Source: Vibrio tapetis subsp. tapetis (GTDB lineage Bacteria > Pseudomonadota > Gammaproteobacteria > Enterobacterales > Vibrionaceae). Taken from it: 64,000 nt of DNA. The stretch lies in assembly GCF_900233005.1 (NCBI RefSeq), contig NZ_LT960611.1, positions 3,286,001 to 3,350,000 of the forward strand, written 5' to 3'. The translations under genes were made by a program, and so were the position numbers. The notes beneath the pieces are model-generated. The model worked only from the letters and a program-made list of their open reading frames with translations. It searched no databases and had not been told where the DNA came from. Shown here piece by piece: positions 1-10,844 of the stretch (position 1 is the first letter of the stretch; the number at the start of each line of letters is the position of its first letter).

Positions 1-883
1 CGTCAGGAAGCGCGAAGTGATCCATGCCTATGAATTGGTAACCAGCCCCTGTTAATGTCGCAATGGTATCTTGCAAGATAGCCATTTTCACTTCTGGTGC
101 GGGTAAATCTTCATCTTTGATTTTACGTTGTGCCGCAAATAAATTGGGCATATGCGCATAATTAAAGACGGATAATCGGCCTGGTTTCATCTTCAGAACT
201 TGAGCCATGGTTTCTGCAAAGTTTTCTTTGGTTTGCTTTGGCAGCCCATAAATCAGATCTAAGTTGGTCGAACGGAAACCCAGCTGTTTGGCGCGCTCTA
301 CCATGGCAAAGATAAACTCTTCATCTTGCTCACGGTTAACTAATTTCTGCACTTCTTTATTAAAATCTTGGACACCAATACTCAGGCGATTAAAGCCTTC
401 ACTACGCAGGTGATCCAACATATCTAATTCAAGTTCACGTGGGTCTACTTCAATGCTGATTTCAGCATCCGCTTCGAAGTGAAATTCTTCACGCAACAGT
501 GTCATTAAGCGCGTCACTTGAGCTTTGTTCAAGAACGTCGGAGTGCCACCACCAAAATGCAGTTGAGTCACACCACGGCCAGCCAATAACGACGCTCGTT
601 GGCGGATCTCTAATTCCAAGACATCAAGGTAATCGTCTGCTTTATGCTGATGACGGGTGATCACTTTATTACAGCCACAGTAGTAACAAAGCTTATGGCA
701 AAACGGAATGTGCACATACAGTGACAATGGGCGCTCAGGATAACGAGTGCATGCCATATCAAGCTCTGAGATGGTATATGCTTCATGGAACTCTAACGCG
801 GTTGGGTAAGAGGTGTATCTTGGCCCAGAGTAGTTGTATTTATCTAATACCGCTTGATCCCAAACTATTTGATCACTAGACAT
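1..883 (-). CDS. hemN: oxygen-independent coproporphyrinogen III dehydrogenase HemN (C-terminus beyond window)
   Basis: Radical-SAM enzyme that oxidatively decarboxylates coproporphyrinogen III to protoporphyrinogen IX in anaerobic haem synthesis, in the cytoplasm. The first 294 residues are visible. They begin MSSDQIVWDQ and carry the cluster motif C62-x3-C66-x2-C69 followed by C71, the spacing known from E. coli HemN, then HFGGGTPTF and SIEVDPRE. The gene is open at position 1, so the C-terminal third lies outside the window. The ATG at 883 is the natural start because it gives the family N-terminus. It is the last gene of a minus-strand run with the DUF2489 gene and yihI. Confidence 0.95.
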   Translation of the reverse strand, partial: MSSDQIVWDQAVLDKYNYSGPRYTSYPTALEFHEAYTISELDMACTRYPERPLSLYVHIPFCHKLCYYCGCNKVITRHQHKADDYLDVLELEIRQRASLLAGRGVTQLHFGGGTPTFLNKAQVTRLMTLLREEFHFEADAEISIEVDPRELELDMLDHLRSEGFNRLSIGVQDFNKEVQKLVNREQDEEFIFAMVERAKQLGFRSTNLDLIYGLPKQTKENFAETMAQVLKMKPGRLSVFNYAHMPNLFAAQRKIKDEDLPAPEVKMAILQDTIATLTGAGYQFIGMDHFALPD

Positions 884-978
884 GCTGTACTTCCATTATA
901 TTTTTCTATGGACGGGTATTTTGCCACAACCTCATTCACTGATGATGTGGAGATACTTAAATTAAACTAGAAATGTGT

Positions 979-1008
979 GAAAGTGCTAGTTTGATCACTA
1001 GCACTTTC
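979..1008 (-). terminator. perfect 12-bp stem-loop between the DUF2489 gene and hemN
   Basis: GAAAGTGCTAGT and its exact complement are separated by 6 bases. There is no clear U-tract on either strand, so it may be a weak or Rho-assisted terminator, or an RNA processing or protective hairpin downstream of the DUF2489 gene. Confidence 0.45.
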
Positions 1009-1032
1009 GGTATTTTGACTCAGTCTCAGCGA

Positions 1033-1527
1033 CTAATGAACAATCTGAGTGACCGCGATTTGATTATTGAGGGGCTTAATACGCTTTTGCAGCGTTGTTA
1101 ACTCAGCCACAATGGTATCTGACAAGCGAGCTTCGGCTTTCGTTCTGAGCAAATTTTGCTTCATACGATCCTGCTTAGCGAGTGCTTGGCGAGCATCTCC
1201 ACGCTCCATATCTTTTACGATGACGTGAAGCTCATTCAGTGCTGGATAGTCGGCAGCAACATCGACTTTTTCATCACCTTGGACGTAATCCAAGATCCCA
1301 CACACACGTATGCTTATCTCCGATAAATCGCATTGCCCTTGAATGCCTGCGGCACAAAGAGCATCGACGTTTTCAAAAATATTCGCATTACGTTTAGCAA
1401 TGGCGATAGCTTGATGTTGCTGTTGCAGTTCCTTCTGCTTTTTAACTTGCAGTAATAGGTAACCAGCATAAGAGCCAAGGCCGATAATTATCAAACCGCC
1501 CAAAGAGGCCAACAAAGTTACTGACAT
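1033..1527 (-). CDS. DUF2489 membrane-anchored protein
   Basis: A 164-residue protein of unknown function. Residues about 4-27 form one hydrophobic helix, which predicts an N-terminal membrane anchor. The rest is a charged, mostly helical cytoplasmic domain with three or four cysteines near residues 58-82. It matches the DUF2489 family, which in Vibrio sits beside yihI and hemN (from memory). It starts 9 bases after the yihI stop and is probably cotranscribed with it. No catalytic motif was recognised. Confidence 0.8.
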   Translation of the reverse strand: MSVTLLASLGGLIIIGLGSYAGYLLLQVKKQKELQQQHQAIAIAKRNANIFENVDALCAAGIQGQCDLSEISIRVCGILDYVQGDEKVDVAADYPALNELHVIVKDMERGDARQALAKQDRMKQNLLRTKAEARLSDTIVAELTTLQKRIKPLNNQIAVTQIVH

Positions 1528-1536
1528 AAGCTAAAA

Positions 1537-2097
1537 CTAGTCCTTAAATTCGTTAAAATCATTCAAATCGACATCTTCAAATTGAGACAATAAGTCTTCT
1601 TCAGAGCTCGATTTCTTTTTCGCTGTTGGTGCTGGCGCTTCAATTTCAGCTTCTGGTTCTTCTTCAAATAGACCCAGTTGCTTCATCAATACTTCAATAC
1701 GATCCAATTTCTCGTCAACGTATTTTTGTAGACCGCCACCAAGGCTTTCACCGCTTTCTAGGCGATCAAGCAATACCATCAATTGTGCATCTTGCTCTAG
1801 CATTTCAAGCTCTTGCTCAGCAGACAGTTTGCGCTGTTGCTTAGTTTGCTTTTGCTTCGGCTCAATAATCAGTGGGATCTTTTTCTTGCTGCCTAAGCGA
1901 GGGTCACGTGCTTTACCACCATTACCTTGCTTACCTTGCTCTACATCAGAGTGGCGGCTGCCAGATTTTAAGCCTTTACGATTTTTAACTTTTTTACGTA
2001 AACGGCCTTCTACATTGGATTCGCTACGGTTACGTGTAACGTTAACTTCAGGAGCGCCTGACGCTCCTGGCTTTCTTGATTTTTTACTACGACTCAT
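1537..2097 (-). CDS. yihI: Der GTPase-activating protein YihI
   Basis: YihI binds the ribosome-assembly GTPase Der and stimulates its GTPase activity, modulating 50S maturation. The 186-residue protein has a very basic, low-complexity N-terminal half (MSRSKKSRKP, many K/R/G) and an acidic C-terminal half (EEEPEAEIEAP ... EFEDVD-like tail). This charge split is typical of the family. It overlaps the end of the upstream methyltransferase gene by 11 bases, so the two are translationally close. engB, another ribosome-assembly GTPase, lies nearby. Confidence 0.9.
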   Translation of the reverse strand: MSRSKKSRKPGASGAPEVNVTRNRSESNVEGRLRKKVKNRKGLKSGSRHSDVEQGKQGNGGKARDPRLGSKKKIPLIIEPKQKQTKQQRKLSAEQELEMLEQDAQLMVLLDRLESGESLGGGLQKYVDEKLDRIEVLMKQLGLFEEEPEAEIEAPAPTAKKKSSSEEDLLSQFEDVDLNDFNEFKD

Positions 2098-2734
2098 TAC
2101 TGGGCTTCCTCAGTAAAATTACATCATTGCCAATAAATTCGAGTTGGAGTCCATCCCGCGCTGCCAAGTATTTAAAGGTAGCTTGGCTAAAAAAGCTCAC
2201 GTGTGTGAGATCATTCTTATAATGCCATCCGGCGAACGCTTCCACGTCTTTTACTAGTTTGGTCATCACACCAATCCAGCCGCCTGGTTTGACTAAACTC
2301 AACCATTGCTGCCATACCGATTTAGGATCGTAAAGATGCTCTATTACTTCGGTTGCAGTCATAAAGTCATACGTTGTGTCTAATACCTGCTTATCGGGGT
2401 AATAGTAGATATCGTATAACGCCATGGTGTGCCCCTGCTCTTCCATCATAATCGACAGAGTCGGCCCTGGACCACATCCAAAATCTATCCCGTTAGAAGG
2501 TTCGATTAAACGCTCCGCCATTGGCTCAGCCATACGGCTTAAAAACCGTCGGTAACCTTGGTCACTTGGATCGTTTTCATGCAAATCATAGTGCGCTTTT
2601 TCTCTTTCTGCATTTAACCTTTGCTGTGGATCGACATAAACAAACTGGCATTGGGTACATTGTAAGTACTGCCTACGTTTGTCAGCAAAATAGTCAATGA
2701 CATGAGAGTGTTCACAAAGTGGACATATGTGCAT
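2087..2734 (-). CDS. class I SAM-dependent methyltransferase with N-terminal zinc ribbon
   Basis: A 215-residue protein. The N-terminus holds two CxxC pairs (CPLC at residues 4-7 and CTQC at about 26-29), a likely zinc ribbon. Residues about 80-200 form a Methyltransf_23-type fold with the SAM-binding loop IDFGCGPGPT and an acidic motif near TATEVIEHL. The substrate cannot be told from sequence. The CxxC/SAM layout recalls enzymes acting on small molecules or sugars. It is the first gene of the yihI/DUF2489 run. Confidence 0.8.
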   Translation of the reverse strand: MHICPLCEHSHVIDYFADKRRQYLQCTQCQFVYVDPQQRLNAEREKAHYDLHENDPSDQGYRRFLSRMAEPMAERLIEPSNGIDFGCGPGPTLSIMMEEQGHTMALYDIYYYPDKQVLDTTYDFMTATEVIEHLYDPKSVWQQWLSLVKPGGWIGVMTKLVKDVEAFAGWHYKNDLTHVSFFSQATFKYLAARDGLQLEFIGNDVILLRKPSNES

Positions 2735-2828
2735 TCTGACATCCTCCGTTAGGGATGCGCAAGATACCAGAAAGTGATGCTAGAGTGGAGTTTTATTGAG
2801 CACTTCCACAAAAATTAGTAATGATGAC

Positions 2829-2862
2829 GTAAAAAAGCAGCAGATTAGACTGCTGCTTTTCA
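2829..2862 (-). terminator. intrinsic terminator of cytochrome c4 gene
   Basis: An 11-bp stem AAAAGCAGCAG / CTGCTGCTTTT with a 6-base loop, followed on the minus strand by a run of T. It sits about 60 bases after the cytochrome c4 stop. Confidence 0.8.
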
Positions 2863-2921
2863 TTCTGAGCTTATTTCACTTCCGAATACTGGTTATCGAA
2901 AGAGACGTCAGGCCGCTTTAA

Positions 2922-3539
2922 TTAATGCAAGCCGCCAACATATTTGGATAAAATTTCGATATCGTCATCGGTGAGCTTTTTCGCAATATCGCTCATCATT
3001 GCATTCATATCGTTGCTACGTTCGTCTGCACGGAACTTAAGTAACTGTGCTTTCACGTAGTCGGCATGCTGGCCAGAAATTTTAGGGAAGCCCGACAATT
3101 CCGTGCCGTTACCACGAGGTCCATGACAGGCAATACATGCGGTAATACCACGGTCAATGCTACCAGCTTGGTAGAGAACTTTACCTTTTGCAACCACATC
3201 TTCTAGAGTCGATGTTTCAGAAATAGGTAATGAAGCATAATAGGCTGAAAGATCGGCCATGTCTTGCTCGCTTAATGGCATTGCCATCGCGCTCATCACG
3301 GGATCGTATCGACCTTGCTTACCTGCAGTTTCAGCACCAAGCTTTAGATCTTTGAGTTGTTTCTCAAGATACTTCGCATGTTGCCCCGCTATTTTAGGGT
3401 AAGTCGTAATCAGACTGTTACCATCTGTACCATGACAGGCGGCACACGTTACGGATTTTGCTTTGCCAGCTTCAATACTACCTTGAGCCCACGCAGTGCA
3501 GCTGGCCAATAAACTCAAGATTAGCGCTATTTTCTTCAT
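2922..3539 (-). CDS. dihaem cytochrome c4
   Basis: Periplasmic electron carrier with two c-type haems, likely feeding terminal oxidases. Residues 1-19 are a Sec signal peptide ending AWA-QG. Two haem-attachment motifs are present: C32-A-A-C35-H36 and C135-I-A-C138-H139. The protein is an internal duplication of two class I cytochrome domains; each half carries a KI(A/S)GQHA segment. The length of 205 residues is usual for the family. It is transcribed away from engB, sharing the 3,540-3,675 promoter region. Confidence 0.93.
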   Translation of the reverse strand: MKKIALILSLLASCTAWAQGSIEAGKAKSVTCAACHGTDGNSLITTYPKIAGQHAKYLEKQLKDLKLGAETAGKQGRYDPVMSAMAMPLSEQDMADLSAYYASLPISETSTLEDVVAKGKVLYQAGSIDRGITACIACHGPRGNGTELSGFPKISGQHADYVKAQLLKFRADERSNDMNAMMSDIAKKLTDDDIEILSKYVGGLH

Positions 3540-3675
3540 GACATTCCATTATTATTATTAAGCTTCCAGTACCACGTTAAGTGGTTGCTCATGGTACAAT
3601 AGGCGACCTTATACCGATCACGGTTATTTTACACAATTTAACGAAAAAGTAATCATTCGACTACACAAAGACGAG

Positions 3676-4335
3676 ATGGAGTTAACAGTGAGCGCAAAAA
3701 TTCATTACCAAAATACGCATTTTATTACGAGTGCTCCCGATATTCGCCACCTTCCTGATGATATGGGTGTCGAAGTTGCGTTTGCTGGCCGCTCTAATGC
3801 GGGTAAATCAAGTGCACTCAACCGACTGACAAACCAACGTGGTTTGGCCAAAACCAGTAAGACCCCAGGTCGTACTCAATTGATTAACTTATTTAAAGTT
3901 CATGACAATTGCCACATTGTGGATTTACCGGGTTATGGTTTTGCACAGGTTCCGCTAGAGCTAAAAAAGAAATGGCAGAAATCGTTAGGTGAATACCTAC
4001 AAAAACGTGAATCACTAAAAGGCTTGGTCGTTTTGATGGATATCCGTCATCCAATGAAAGATCTCGACCAGCAATTAGTGTTCTGGGCTGTGGATTCTGG
4101 CATTCCTGTTCAGATTTTACTGACTAAAGCAGACAAACTTAAAAGTGGTGCACGAAATGCGCAGCTCCTTAAAATTCGTCAAGATGCACAAGGCTTCGGC
4201 CCTAATGTGGAAGTAGGTATGTTTTCGTCACTGAAAGGCATTGGCGTTGACCAATTAAGAGCTAAGCTTGATGAATGGTTTGCACCCGCGCTTCTTCAAG
4301 AAGAAAGCGAAGACGATATTGATACAAACGAATAG
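3676..4335 (+). CDS. engB: ribosome-biogenesis GTPase EngB (YsxC/YihA)
   Basis: Essential GTPase of the TrmE-Era-EngA-EngB-Septin family, acting in late 50S assembly. The 219-residue protein shows the G1 P-loop GRSNAGKSS (about residues 37-45), G3 DLPGYG and G4 TKADKL. The N-terminal HFITSAPDI segment is family-typical. The acidic C-terminal tail ([11 protein letters not shown]) is a lineage feature. Spot 42 and polA lie downstream, the conserved gamma-proteobacterial order. Confidence 0.96.
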   Translation: MELTVSAKIHYQNTHFITSAPDIRHLPDDMGVEVAFAGRSNAGKSSALNRLTNQRGLAKTSKTPGRTQLINLFKVHDNCHIVDLPGYGFAQVPLELKKKWQKSLGEYLQKRESLKGLVVLMDIRHPMKDLDQQLVFWAVDSGIPVQILLTKADKLKSGARNAQLLKIRQDAQGFGPNVEVGMFSSLKGIGVDQLRAKLDEWFAPALLQEESEDDIDTNE

Positions 4336-4824
4336 ATACGTCGCCCAAATAAAATCGCAACTTTTATAGAAGCACGACCATCTCGATAGTATCCAAATAA
4401 GTCCCCACCTTGTTATAGGTGGGGCAACGGGAGAGAAAAATATTTTATAGTTATGGTCTAAAATTCTCGACTACCCATCAACATAATTCAAGATTTTTCG
4501 ATCAGTTTGTCTTGAAAACTTGCACTTCTGCCCGTTTCTTATCTTTATTACACCACCACATCAAATAACATACCTCTGGCCAATATTTCGCTAGCCAAGA
4601 ATACTGCAACTTATTTATCTAAAAGAAATATTCACGTTTTTTAAAGGATGTTTATTACATCAGACCATTCTATTCGAAAATCACACTTTGTATGTAAATT
4701 GAACAGTCTGAGCTTTTATAAAGATACGTAATGTTGAGACATGTAAGTGAAAATTTAAAACTTAGATGGAAACATCGAGATGAGAAAGGATAACAAGATA
4801 CATTGTAAGCTTTTGTTTTGACAC
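4336..4824. other. non-coding stretch between engB and spf
   Basis: AT-rich sequence without a convincing reading frame. The only clear structure is a GC stem CCCCACC/GGTGGGG at 4,403-4,424 that lacks a U-tract in either direction. I see no other supported feature here. Confidence 0.5.
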
Positions 4825-4827
4825 AAT

Positions 4828-4932
4828 AAAAAACGCCCCAGTCAAAAGCTGACTGGGGCGGCTGAATCAGCCTAATCCAATAACGTGAAACAAAAGGTCT
4901 GAAAGATAGAACATCTTACCTCTGTACCCTAC
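4828..4932 (-). ncRNA. spf: Spot 42 small RNA
   Basis: Hfq-dependent regulator of carbon metabolism. The minus strand starts GTAGGGTACAGAGGTAAGAT and continues through TTCTATCTTTCAGACC, essentially the E. coli Spot 42 5' half. It ends in the GC-rich terminator stem GCCCCAGTCA / TGACTGGGGC followed by T6. A -10-like CATTAT (4,938-4,943) lies 5 bases before the first base. Location between engB and polA is the conserved one. No CRP site could be assigned with confidence. Confidence 0.95.
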
Positions 4933-5044
4933 AAGAGATAATGTACAACAATCACTCAGAAATGGAAACTGTTTTCGTAATTTATTTTCATCATTAATTA
5001 CTAAAATTACGAAAGGCAAGGACGCTCAAAGCACTTTATTAACA

Positions 5045-5073
5045 TAAAAAAAAAGCCAGCATGTGCGCTGGCT
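5045..5073 (-). terminator. intrinsic terminator of polA
   Basis: The minus strand reads AGCCAGCGCACATGCTGGCT followed by nine T, about 35 bases after the polA stop. Confidence 0.9.
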
Positions 5074-5106
5074 CAAGTTAGTTATTCAATTTTGGTTAAA
5101 AAACGT

Positions 5107-7899
5107 CTAATGAGCCTGATCCCAGTTGTCACCATGACCAGATTCTGCGACCAGTGGCACATCCAGATCTGCAGCTGATTCCATCAATTCTTGTACTTTA
5201 CTTTCAATTTCAACCAATGCGGATTCTTCTACTTCTAACACCAATTCATCGTGCACTTGCATTAGTAACTTAACGCGACCGTTGCCTTCGGCTTCTATCC
5301 ATTCATCAACCAACAGCATTGCTTTCTTAATGATGTCGGCAGCCGTTCCCTGCATAGGGGCGTTGATTGCAGCACGTTCTGCCGCTTTTCTGCGCATGCC
5401 ATTTCGAGACGAAATTTCTGGTAGATGTAAACGACGGCCCCATATGGTTTCTACGAATCCCTGCTCAGACGCTGTTGAGCGCGTGTCTTCCATGTATTGC
5501 ATTACGCCTGGGTAGCGCTCAAAGTAAGTATCCATGTAGTGTTGTGCTTCACCACGAGGAATGCCCAGTTGTTTTGCCAAACCAAACGCGCTCATGCCAT
5601 AGATAAGACCGAAGTTAATGGCTTTAGCTCGGCGACGTTGCTCTGAGGTGACTTGATCAATGCTAACGCCCATCACTTCTGCTGCCGTTGCTGCGTGAAT
5701 GTCTTTTCCGTTGGCAAACGCTTCTAATAACGCTTTATCTCCAGAAAGGTGCGCCATGATGCGTAATTCAATTTGAGAGTAATCGACAGCGAGAATCTTC
5801 CAGCCATGTGGTGCAATAAACGCCTGGCGAATACGGCGGCCTTCTTCATTACGAATTGGAATGTTCTGCAAGTTTGGATCGGTCGATGACAAACGCCCCG
5901 TTGCCGTCACCGCTTGATGGTAAGAAGTATGAACACGACCCGTTGTTGGGTTAATCATCTTAGGCAGTTTATCTGTATAAGTAGATTTTAGTTTCGCCAG
6001 TCCACGGTACTCTAAGATCAATTTCGGGAGCGGGTAATCCAACGCCAACTCTTGTAATACTTCTTCATTAGTCGACGGTGCACCAGACGGCGTTTTCTTT
6101 ACAACCGGTAGCCCCATTTTTTCAAACAAAATGGTTTGCAGTTGTTTCGGAGAGCTTAAATTAAATTCTTGCTCTGCAACTTCAAATGCTTTTTTCTCTA
6201 ACTCGTCTAATCGAGCCGCAATTTCTTGTGATTGAGCACCAAGCATCATGTCGTCAATCAAAACTCCGGTGCGCTCTATGCGTGAAATCACCGGAATAAG
6301 CGGCACTTCAAGTTCGCTATAAATGCGGTTTAGTTTTTCATCTTGTTCGATGTTGTCGTAAATGCGATTGTGTAAACGCAACGTCACGTCAGCGTCTTCA
6401 GCGGCATAGGGAGAAGCTTGCTCCAAATCGATTTGGTTAAAAGTTAGCTGTTTTTTACCTTTACCGGCTAATGACTCAAATGAAATGCAGCTGTGTTGAA
6501 GAAAACGTAATGCTAAGCTATCCATATCATGTCTGCCACCTACGCTATTAAATACGTAAGAAGCCAACATGGTATCGTGTTTGATGCCCTTCATTTCGAT
6601 ATCGTAACGAGCCAAAACGCTGGCATCATATTTAAGGTTTTGCCCTACTTTTGCCACATTGTGATCTTCTAGAAGAGGCTTTAATTGCTCTAATACCCAA
6701 TCACGCTCAAGTTGTTCTGGCGCATCAAGGTAATCGTGCGCAACAGGAACATAAGCCGCTTCACCTTCGCCAATCGCAAAAGAAAGCCCAACTAAGTTTG
6801 CCACCATGTAATCTAGACTATCGGTTTCAGTATCAAACGCGATAAGTTCGGCTGTTTTTAGTTTTTCTAACCAAGCGCTGAAACTTTCTTGATCCAAGAT
6901 TGTTTCATATTTACTGCGATCAATAGAGACGGCCGACGTTTCCATTGCAATAGAAGAAGCATTATTAGCAGCAGTTGAAGAAGGTGAACGCTCAATCGCT
7001 TCAACTTCACCCGTGCCGCCCTCTAACAATTCATTCAACCACGATTTAAAGACCATCTGACCATACAGTTTTATCAACTCATCAGTATTTGGCGTTGTCT
7101 TAACCAAAGATTCAGGCGTCTCTTCTAACTCAACATCCAGCTTGATGGTAGCGAGTTTGTAGGACATTAATGCTTCATCTTTATTATCAACTAACTTCTT
7201 CGCCATGGTTTTCGAACCACGGAAACCAAGTGCAGCAATGTCATCAAGGTTATCGTACAGTTTTTCCATGCTGCCAATACCTTGCAGCAAGGCTGTTGCC
7301 GTTTTGTCGCCAACACCTGGAACACCGGGAATGTTATCGACCTTGTCACCCATAAGCGCCAAGTAATCGATGATCAGCTCTGGTGGAATGCCAAACTTTT
7401 CGATGACCCCTTCGCGATCCATCACGACATTAGTCATGGTATTAATCAGTGTGACGTTCTCGTCGACCAACTGAGCCATATCTTTATCACCGGTGCTAAT
7501 CAGCACTGGCATGCCCATTTTGGAGGCTTGCGATGCCAACGTACCGATTACATCGTCAGCCTCAACGCCGGGAATTGAGATAAGCGGCAGCCCCATCGCA
7601 CGAATTACATTGTGTAATGGTTCAATCTGGCAACGTAAATCATCTGGCATTGATGGGCGATTCGCTTTGTACTCGGGATACATATCGTCGCGAAAGGTTT
7701 TACCTTTAGCATCAAAAATCACGGCAATACGATCAGAAGAAAATTGACGCATCATGCTTCTTAGCATGTTCACCACGCCATACACTGCGTTGGTTGGGAT
7801 CTCACCGTTACTCATGGTGCCCGGATAGGCGTGAAAAGCTCGATATAGGTAAGATGAGCCATCGATAAGAATAAGCGGGTTGTCAGGTATGGTAGCCAT
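5107..7899 (-). CDS. polA: DNA polymerase I
   Basis: Repair polymerase that removes RNA primers and fills gaps. The 930-residue protein has the three expected modules. The 5' nuclease spans about residues 1-290 (start [16 protein letters not shown], metal ligands in VEADDVIGT and STGDKDMAQ). The 3'-5' proofreading exonuclease spans about 330-520, with the first motif [10 protein letters not shown] intact, so proofreading is predicted active. The polymerase spans about 550-930 ([37 protein letters not shown]). Full length for the family. Inverted DnaA-box-like sequences lie 180-210 bases upstream. Confidence 0.98.
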   Translation of the reverse strand: MATIPDNPLILIDGSSYLYRAFHAYPGTMSNGEIPTNAVYGVVNMLRSMMRQFSSDRIAVIFDAKGKTFRDDMYPEYKANRPSMPDDLRCQIEPLHNVIRAMGLPLISIPGVEADDVIGTLASQASKMGMPVLISTGDKDMAQLVDENVTLINTMTNVVMDREGVIEKFGIPPELIIDYLALMGDKVDNIPGVPGVGDKTATALLQGIGSMEKLYDNLDDIAALGFRGSKTMAKKLVDNKDEALMSYKLATIKLDVELEETPESLVKTTPNTDELIKLYGQMVFKSWLNELLEGGTGEVEAIERSPSSTAANNASSIAMETSAVSIDRSKYETILDQESFSAWLEKLKTAELIAFDTETDSLDYMVANLVGLSFAIGEGEAAYVPVAHDYLDAPEQLERDWVLEQLKPLLEDHNVAKVGQNLKYDASVLARYDIEMKGIKHDTMLASYVFNSVGGRHDMDSLALRFLQHSCISFESLAGKGKKQLTFNQIDLEQASPYAAEDADVTLRLHNRIYDNIEQDEKLNRIYSELEVPLIPVISRIERTGVLIDDMMLGAQSQEIAARLDELEKKAFEVAEQEFNLSSPKQLQTILFEKMGLPVVKKTPSGAPSTNEEVLQELALDYPLPKLILEYRGLAKLKSTYTDKLPKMINPTTGRVHTSYHQAVTATGRLSSTDPNLQNIPIRNEEGRRIRQAFIAPHGWKILAVDYSQIELRIMAHLSGDKALLEAFANGKDIHAATAAEVMGVSIDQVTSEQRRRAKAINFGLIYGMSAFGLAKQLGIPRGEAQHYMDTYFERYPGVMQYMEDTRSTASEQGFVETIWGRRLHLPEISSRNGMRRKAAERAAINAPMQGTAADIIKKAMLLVDEWIEAEGNGRVKLLMQVHDELVLEVEESALVEIESKVQELMESAADLDVPLVAESGHGDNWDQAH

Positions 7900-8077
7900 A
7901 ATCTAGTTGATCCATGCAGTGTATTAGTTTGTGCGCTTAGGATGCCATGACTCTCATTCCGATGCCATGTATTCTCTTTTGAATACAAGACAAAGCTTGG
8001 TTAAATCTAAGCGATGATAGTGGTTACTCCATTTCATGGCTTCATTCTTCTGTTGCGCAACAAAAATCAACCCTAAC

Positions 8078-8110
8078 TGTGGATAACTCTGTTGGTAAAA
8101 CTTATCCACC
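8078..8110. promoter_or_regulatory. two inverted DnaA-box-like sequences upstream of polA
   Basis: TGTGGATAA at 8,078-8,086 is the exact complement of the consensus TTATCCACA. TTATCCACC at 8,102-8,110 matches 8 of 9 bases in the opposite orientation. The eight-base core GTGGATAA/TTATCCAC is a perfect inverted repeat. The pair could bind DnaA or form a hairpin in a polA leader. No function is proven. Confidence 0.45.
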
Positions 8111-8322
8111 GATAATTAACAGTAAAAAAATCAGGCTGAAAGAACATATTACTCAATTAAAAACAACAACTTAATCTAAAGAGAAACCAAAGATCTTTGA
8201 TCTTATAACGATCCTGCATTGTGGAAAATAATTTTGTTCTAACAAGTTAACGGAATAAACAAGAAATGATTGTTTGATGAAATACTGGACAAATAGTGGT
8301 GATTTAATGATTAGATCGTGCA

Positions 8323-8523
8323 GAAAAAAAGAAAGCGACATCAGAAGATGTCGCCTAGCAAAAGTGGCCAAAACCATAAACAGTTAGTGCTGTTATCGCT
8401 TTGCCTTAAAGCTTAAATTACACTGGAAGCAATGTGAGCAATGTCGTGTCGTTCAAGAAAGAACCGTTCAACCTAACTATTCCATCTGGAGTCTAATTAG
8501 GTTGTTTGCTTTCTCCCGAAGAC
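8323..8523 (-). ncRNA. ryhB: RyhB iron-sparing small RNA (long Vibrio form)
   Basis: Fur-repressed, Hfq-dependent sRNA that lowers synthesis of iron-using proteins. The minus strand at about 8,427-8,452 contains the diagnostic core ACGACATTGCTCACATTG followed by CTTCCAGT, the same as E. coli RyhB. The 3' end is a terminator stem GCGACATC/GATGTCGC (8,335-8,354) followed by a T-rich run. A promoter at 8,530-8,557 puts the start near 8,523, giving about 200 nt. That agrees with the known long V. cholerae RyhB rather than the 90-nt enteric form. Exact ends are inferred. Confidence 0.92.
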
Positions 8524-8526
8524 AAG

Positions 8527-8583
8527 TTAATAATAACCATTCTCATTTAAATAGCAACCCCTAAATGATAATTTATCTCATTT
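8527..8583 (-). promoter_or_regulatory. ryhB promoter with two Fur-box-like sites
   Basis: The minus strand has -35 TTGCTA (8,552-8,557) and -10 TATTAT (8,530-8,535) separated by 16 bases. The spacer and -10 form a Fur-box-like ATGAGAATGGTTATTATTAA. A second, better palindrome AAATGATAATTTATCTCATT lies upstream at 8,563-8,583. This fits iron repression of ryhB. Confidence 0.75.
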
Positions 8584-8602
8584 AATTTTTAGCCACGATA
8601 AG

Positions 8603-8634
8603 ATCACAAGAGCCGAGCAAATGCTCGGCTCTAT
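8603..8634 (-). terminator. probable terminator of hemB
   Basis: A 10-bp stem AGAGCCGAGC / GCTCGGCTCT with a 4-base loop (8,609-8,632), 28 bases after the hemB stop. It is followed on the minus strand by only a short T-rich stretch, so termination strength is uncertain. Confidence 0.6.
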
Positions 8635-8659
8635 AATTAATAACGACTTCTTTCAAGAA

Positions 8660-9739
<1,080 letters not shown>

Positions 9740-9887
9740 CTATAACTACTCAAGCTTTGAGTGACTAGCGTTAAAGCCAAAAAGTGCCTTAATACGCAAA
9801 TACTTCCTATGACAACACGCTCATCACAGTGCTATTTTTTATCAGCTGAATTATAATTTTTACACATCCCTTCAACCGATAGCCAAT

Positions 9888-10649
9888 ATGATAGATACCC
9901 ACGCTCACATTTATGCCACCGAATTCGATGCCGATCGCTCGCAAGTCATCCAACGAGCTGTCGAACAAGGGATATCGCATATTTTGCTACCTAACATTAA
10001 CCTTGATTCAATAGAGCCAATGCTTAAAACCGAATCAGACTACCCCCACCTCTGCCGATCAATGATGGGCCTACACCCTTGTTATGTGAATGAAGACGTT
10101 GATGAAAGCCTTACACTCATGCGTAGCTGGTTTGAAAAACACAACTTTATTGGTGTTGGTGAAATTGGCATCGACCTATATTGGGATAAAACATTTCGAG
10201 CAGAACAGGAGCATGCGTTTGCCACCCAGCTCCATTGGGCAAAAGAACTTGGTCTTCCTGCGGTTATCCATACACGAGATTCAATTTCAGAAACCATCGA
10301 CATCCTGAAGACCGTTCAAGACGGCAGCATTCGTGGTGTTTTCCACTGCTTTGGAGGCAGCGTGGCAGAAGCAAGAGCCATTACCGACCTCGGTTTTCAT
10401 CTTGGTCTTGGGGGCGTGACTACGTTTAAGAACGGGGGTATGGATAAGGTCATTCCTGAATTAGACTTGAACCATGTCGTGCTCGAAACGGATTGTCCTT
10501 ATTTAGCACCAGTCCCGCATAGAGGAAAACGAAACGAACCAAGCTACACAGCTCTCGTGGCTGCCCGCGTAGCGGAATTAACACATCAATCCGTTGAAAG
10601 CGTTATTGCTCAAACCAGCCACAATGCACGCTCAATATTTGACATCTAA
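9888..10649 (+). CDS. TatD-family metal-dependent hydrolase
   Basis: Cytoplasmic TIM-barrel metal hydrolase, a family with 3'-5' exonuclease or deoxyribonuclease activity on damaged DNA. The 253-residue protein shows the metal ligands in order: HxH in DTHAHIYA (residues 4-6), E in GEIGIDLYW, H in VIHTRDS, H in FHCFGG and D in ETDCPYLAP. It is closest in layout to TatD/YjjV proteins; which paralogue cannot be fixed here. Divergent from hemB. Confidence 0.88.
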   Translation: MIDTHAHIYATEFDADRSQVIQRAVEQGISHILLPNINLDSIEPMLKTESDYPHLCRSMMGLHPCYVNEDVDESLTLMRSWFEKHNFIGVGEIGIDLYWDKTFRAEQEHAFATQLHWAKELGLPAVIHTRDSISETIDILKTVQDGSIRGVFHCFGGSVAEARAITDLGFHLGLGGVTTFKNGGMDKVIPELDLNHVVLETDCPYLAPVPHRGKRNEPSYTALVAARVAELTHQSVESVIAQTSHNARSIFDI

Positions 10650-10783
10650 TCAAAATCCAAATCTATCATACCTAGAAAATAAAGTTCATAGCAGCCAGAT
10701 ACATATCAAAACGAATTGTCTGCTATGCCTTGATATGCAAAACATATTGATAGAATATTAATGATGTGATTTCCATTCCATAT

Positions 10784-10812
10784 TTGATTCCTTCATATTC
10801 ATACTGTAGAAT
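10784..10812 (+). promoter_or_regulatory. sigma-70 promoter of the 40-residue peptide gene
   Basis: -35 TTGATT (10,784-10,789) and -10 TAGAAT (10,807-10,812) with an optimal 17-base spacer, 32 bases before the ATG of the small gene. Confidence 0.7.
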
Positions 10813-10844
10813 ACCGCCTTCAAAACAGAATGAGGACTAGTGTA

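Noticed and set aside
4403..4424. GC stem downstream of engB as a terminator
   Set aside because: The 7-bp stem is not followed by a U-tract on either strand, so intrinsic termination is not supported.
8171..8377. 68-residue minus-strand reading frame
   Set aside because: It overlaps the 3' half and terminator of ryhB on the same strand, has no ribosome-binding site and a low-complexity product.
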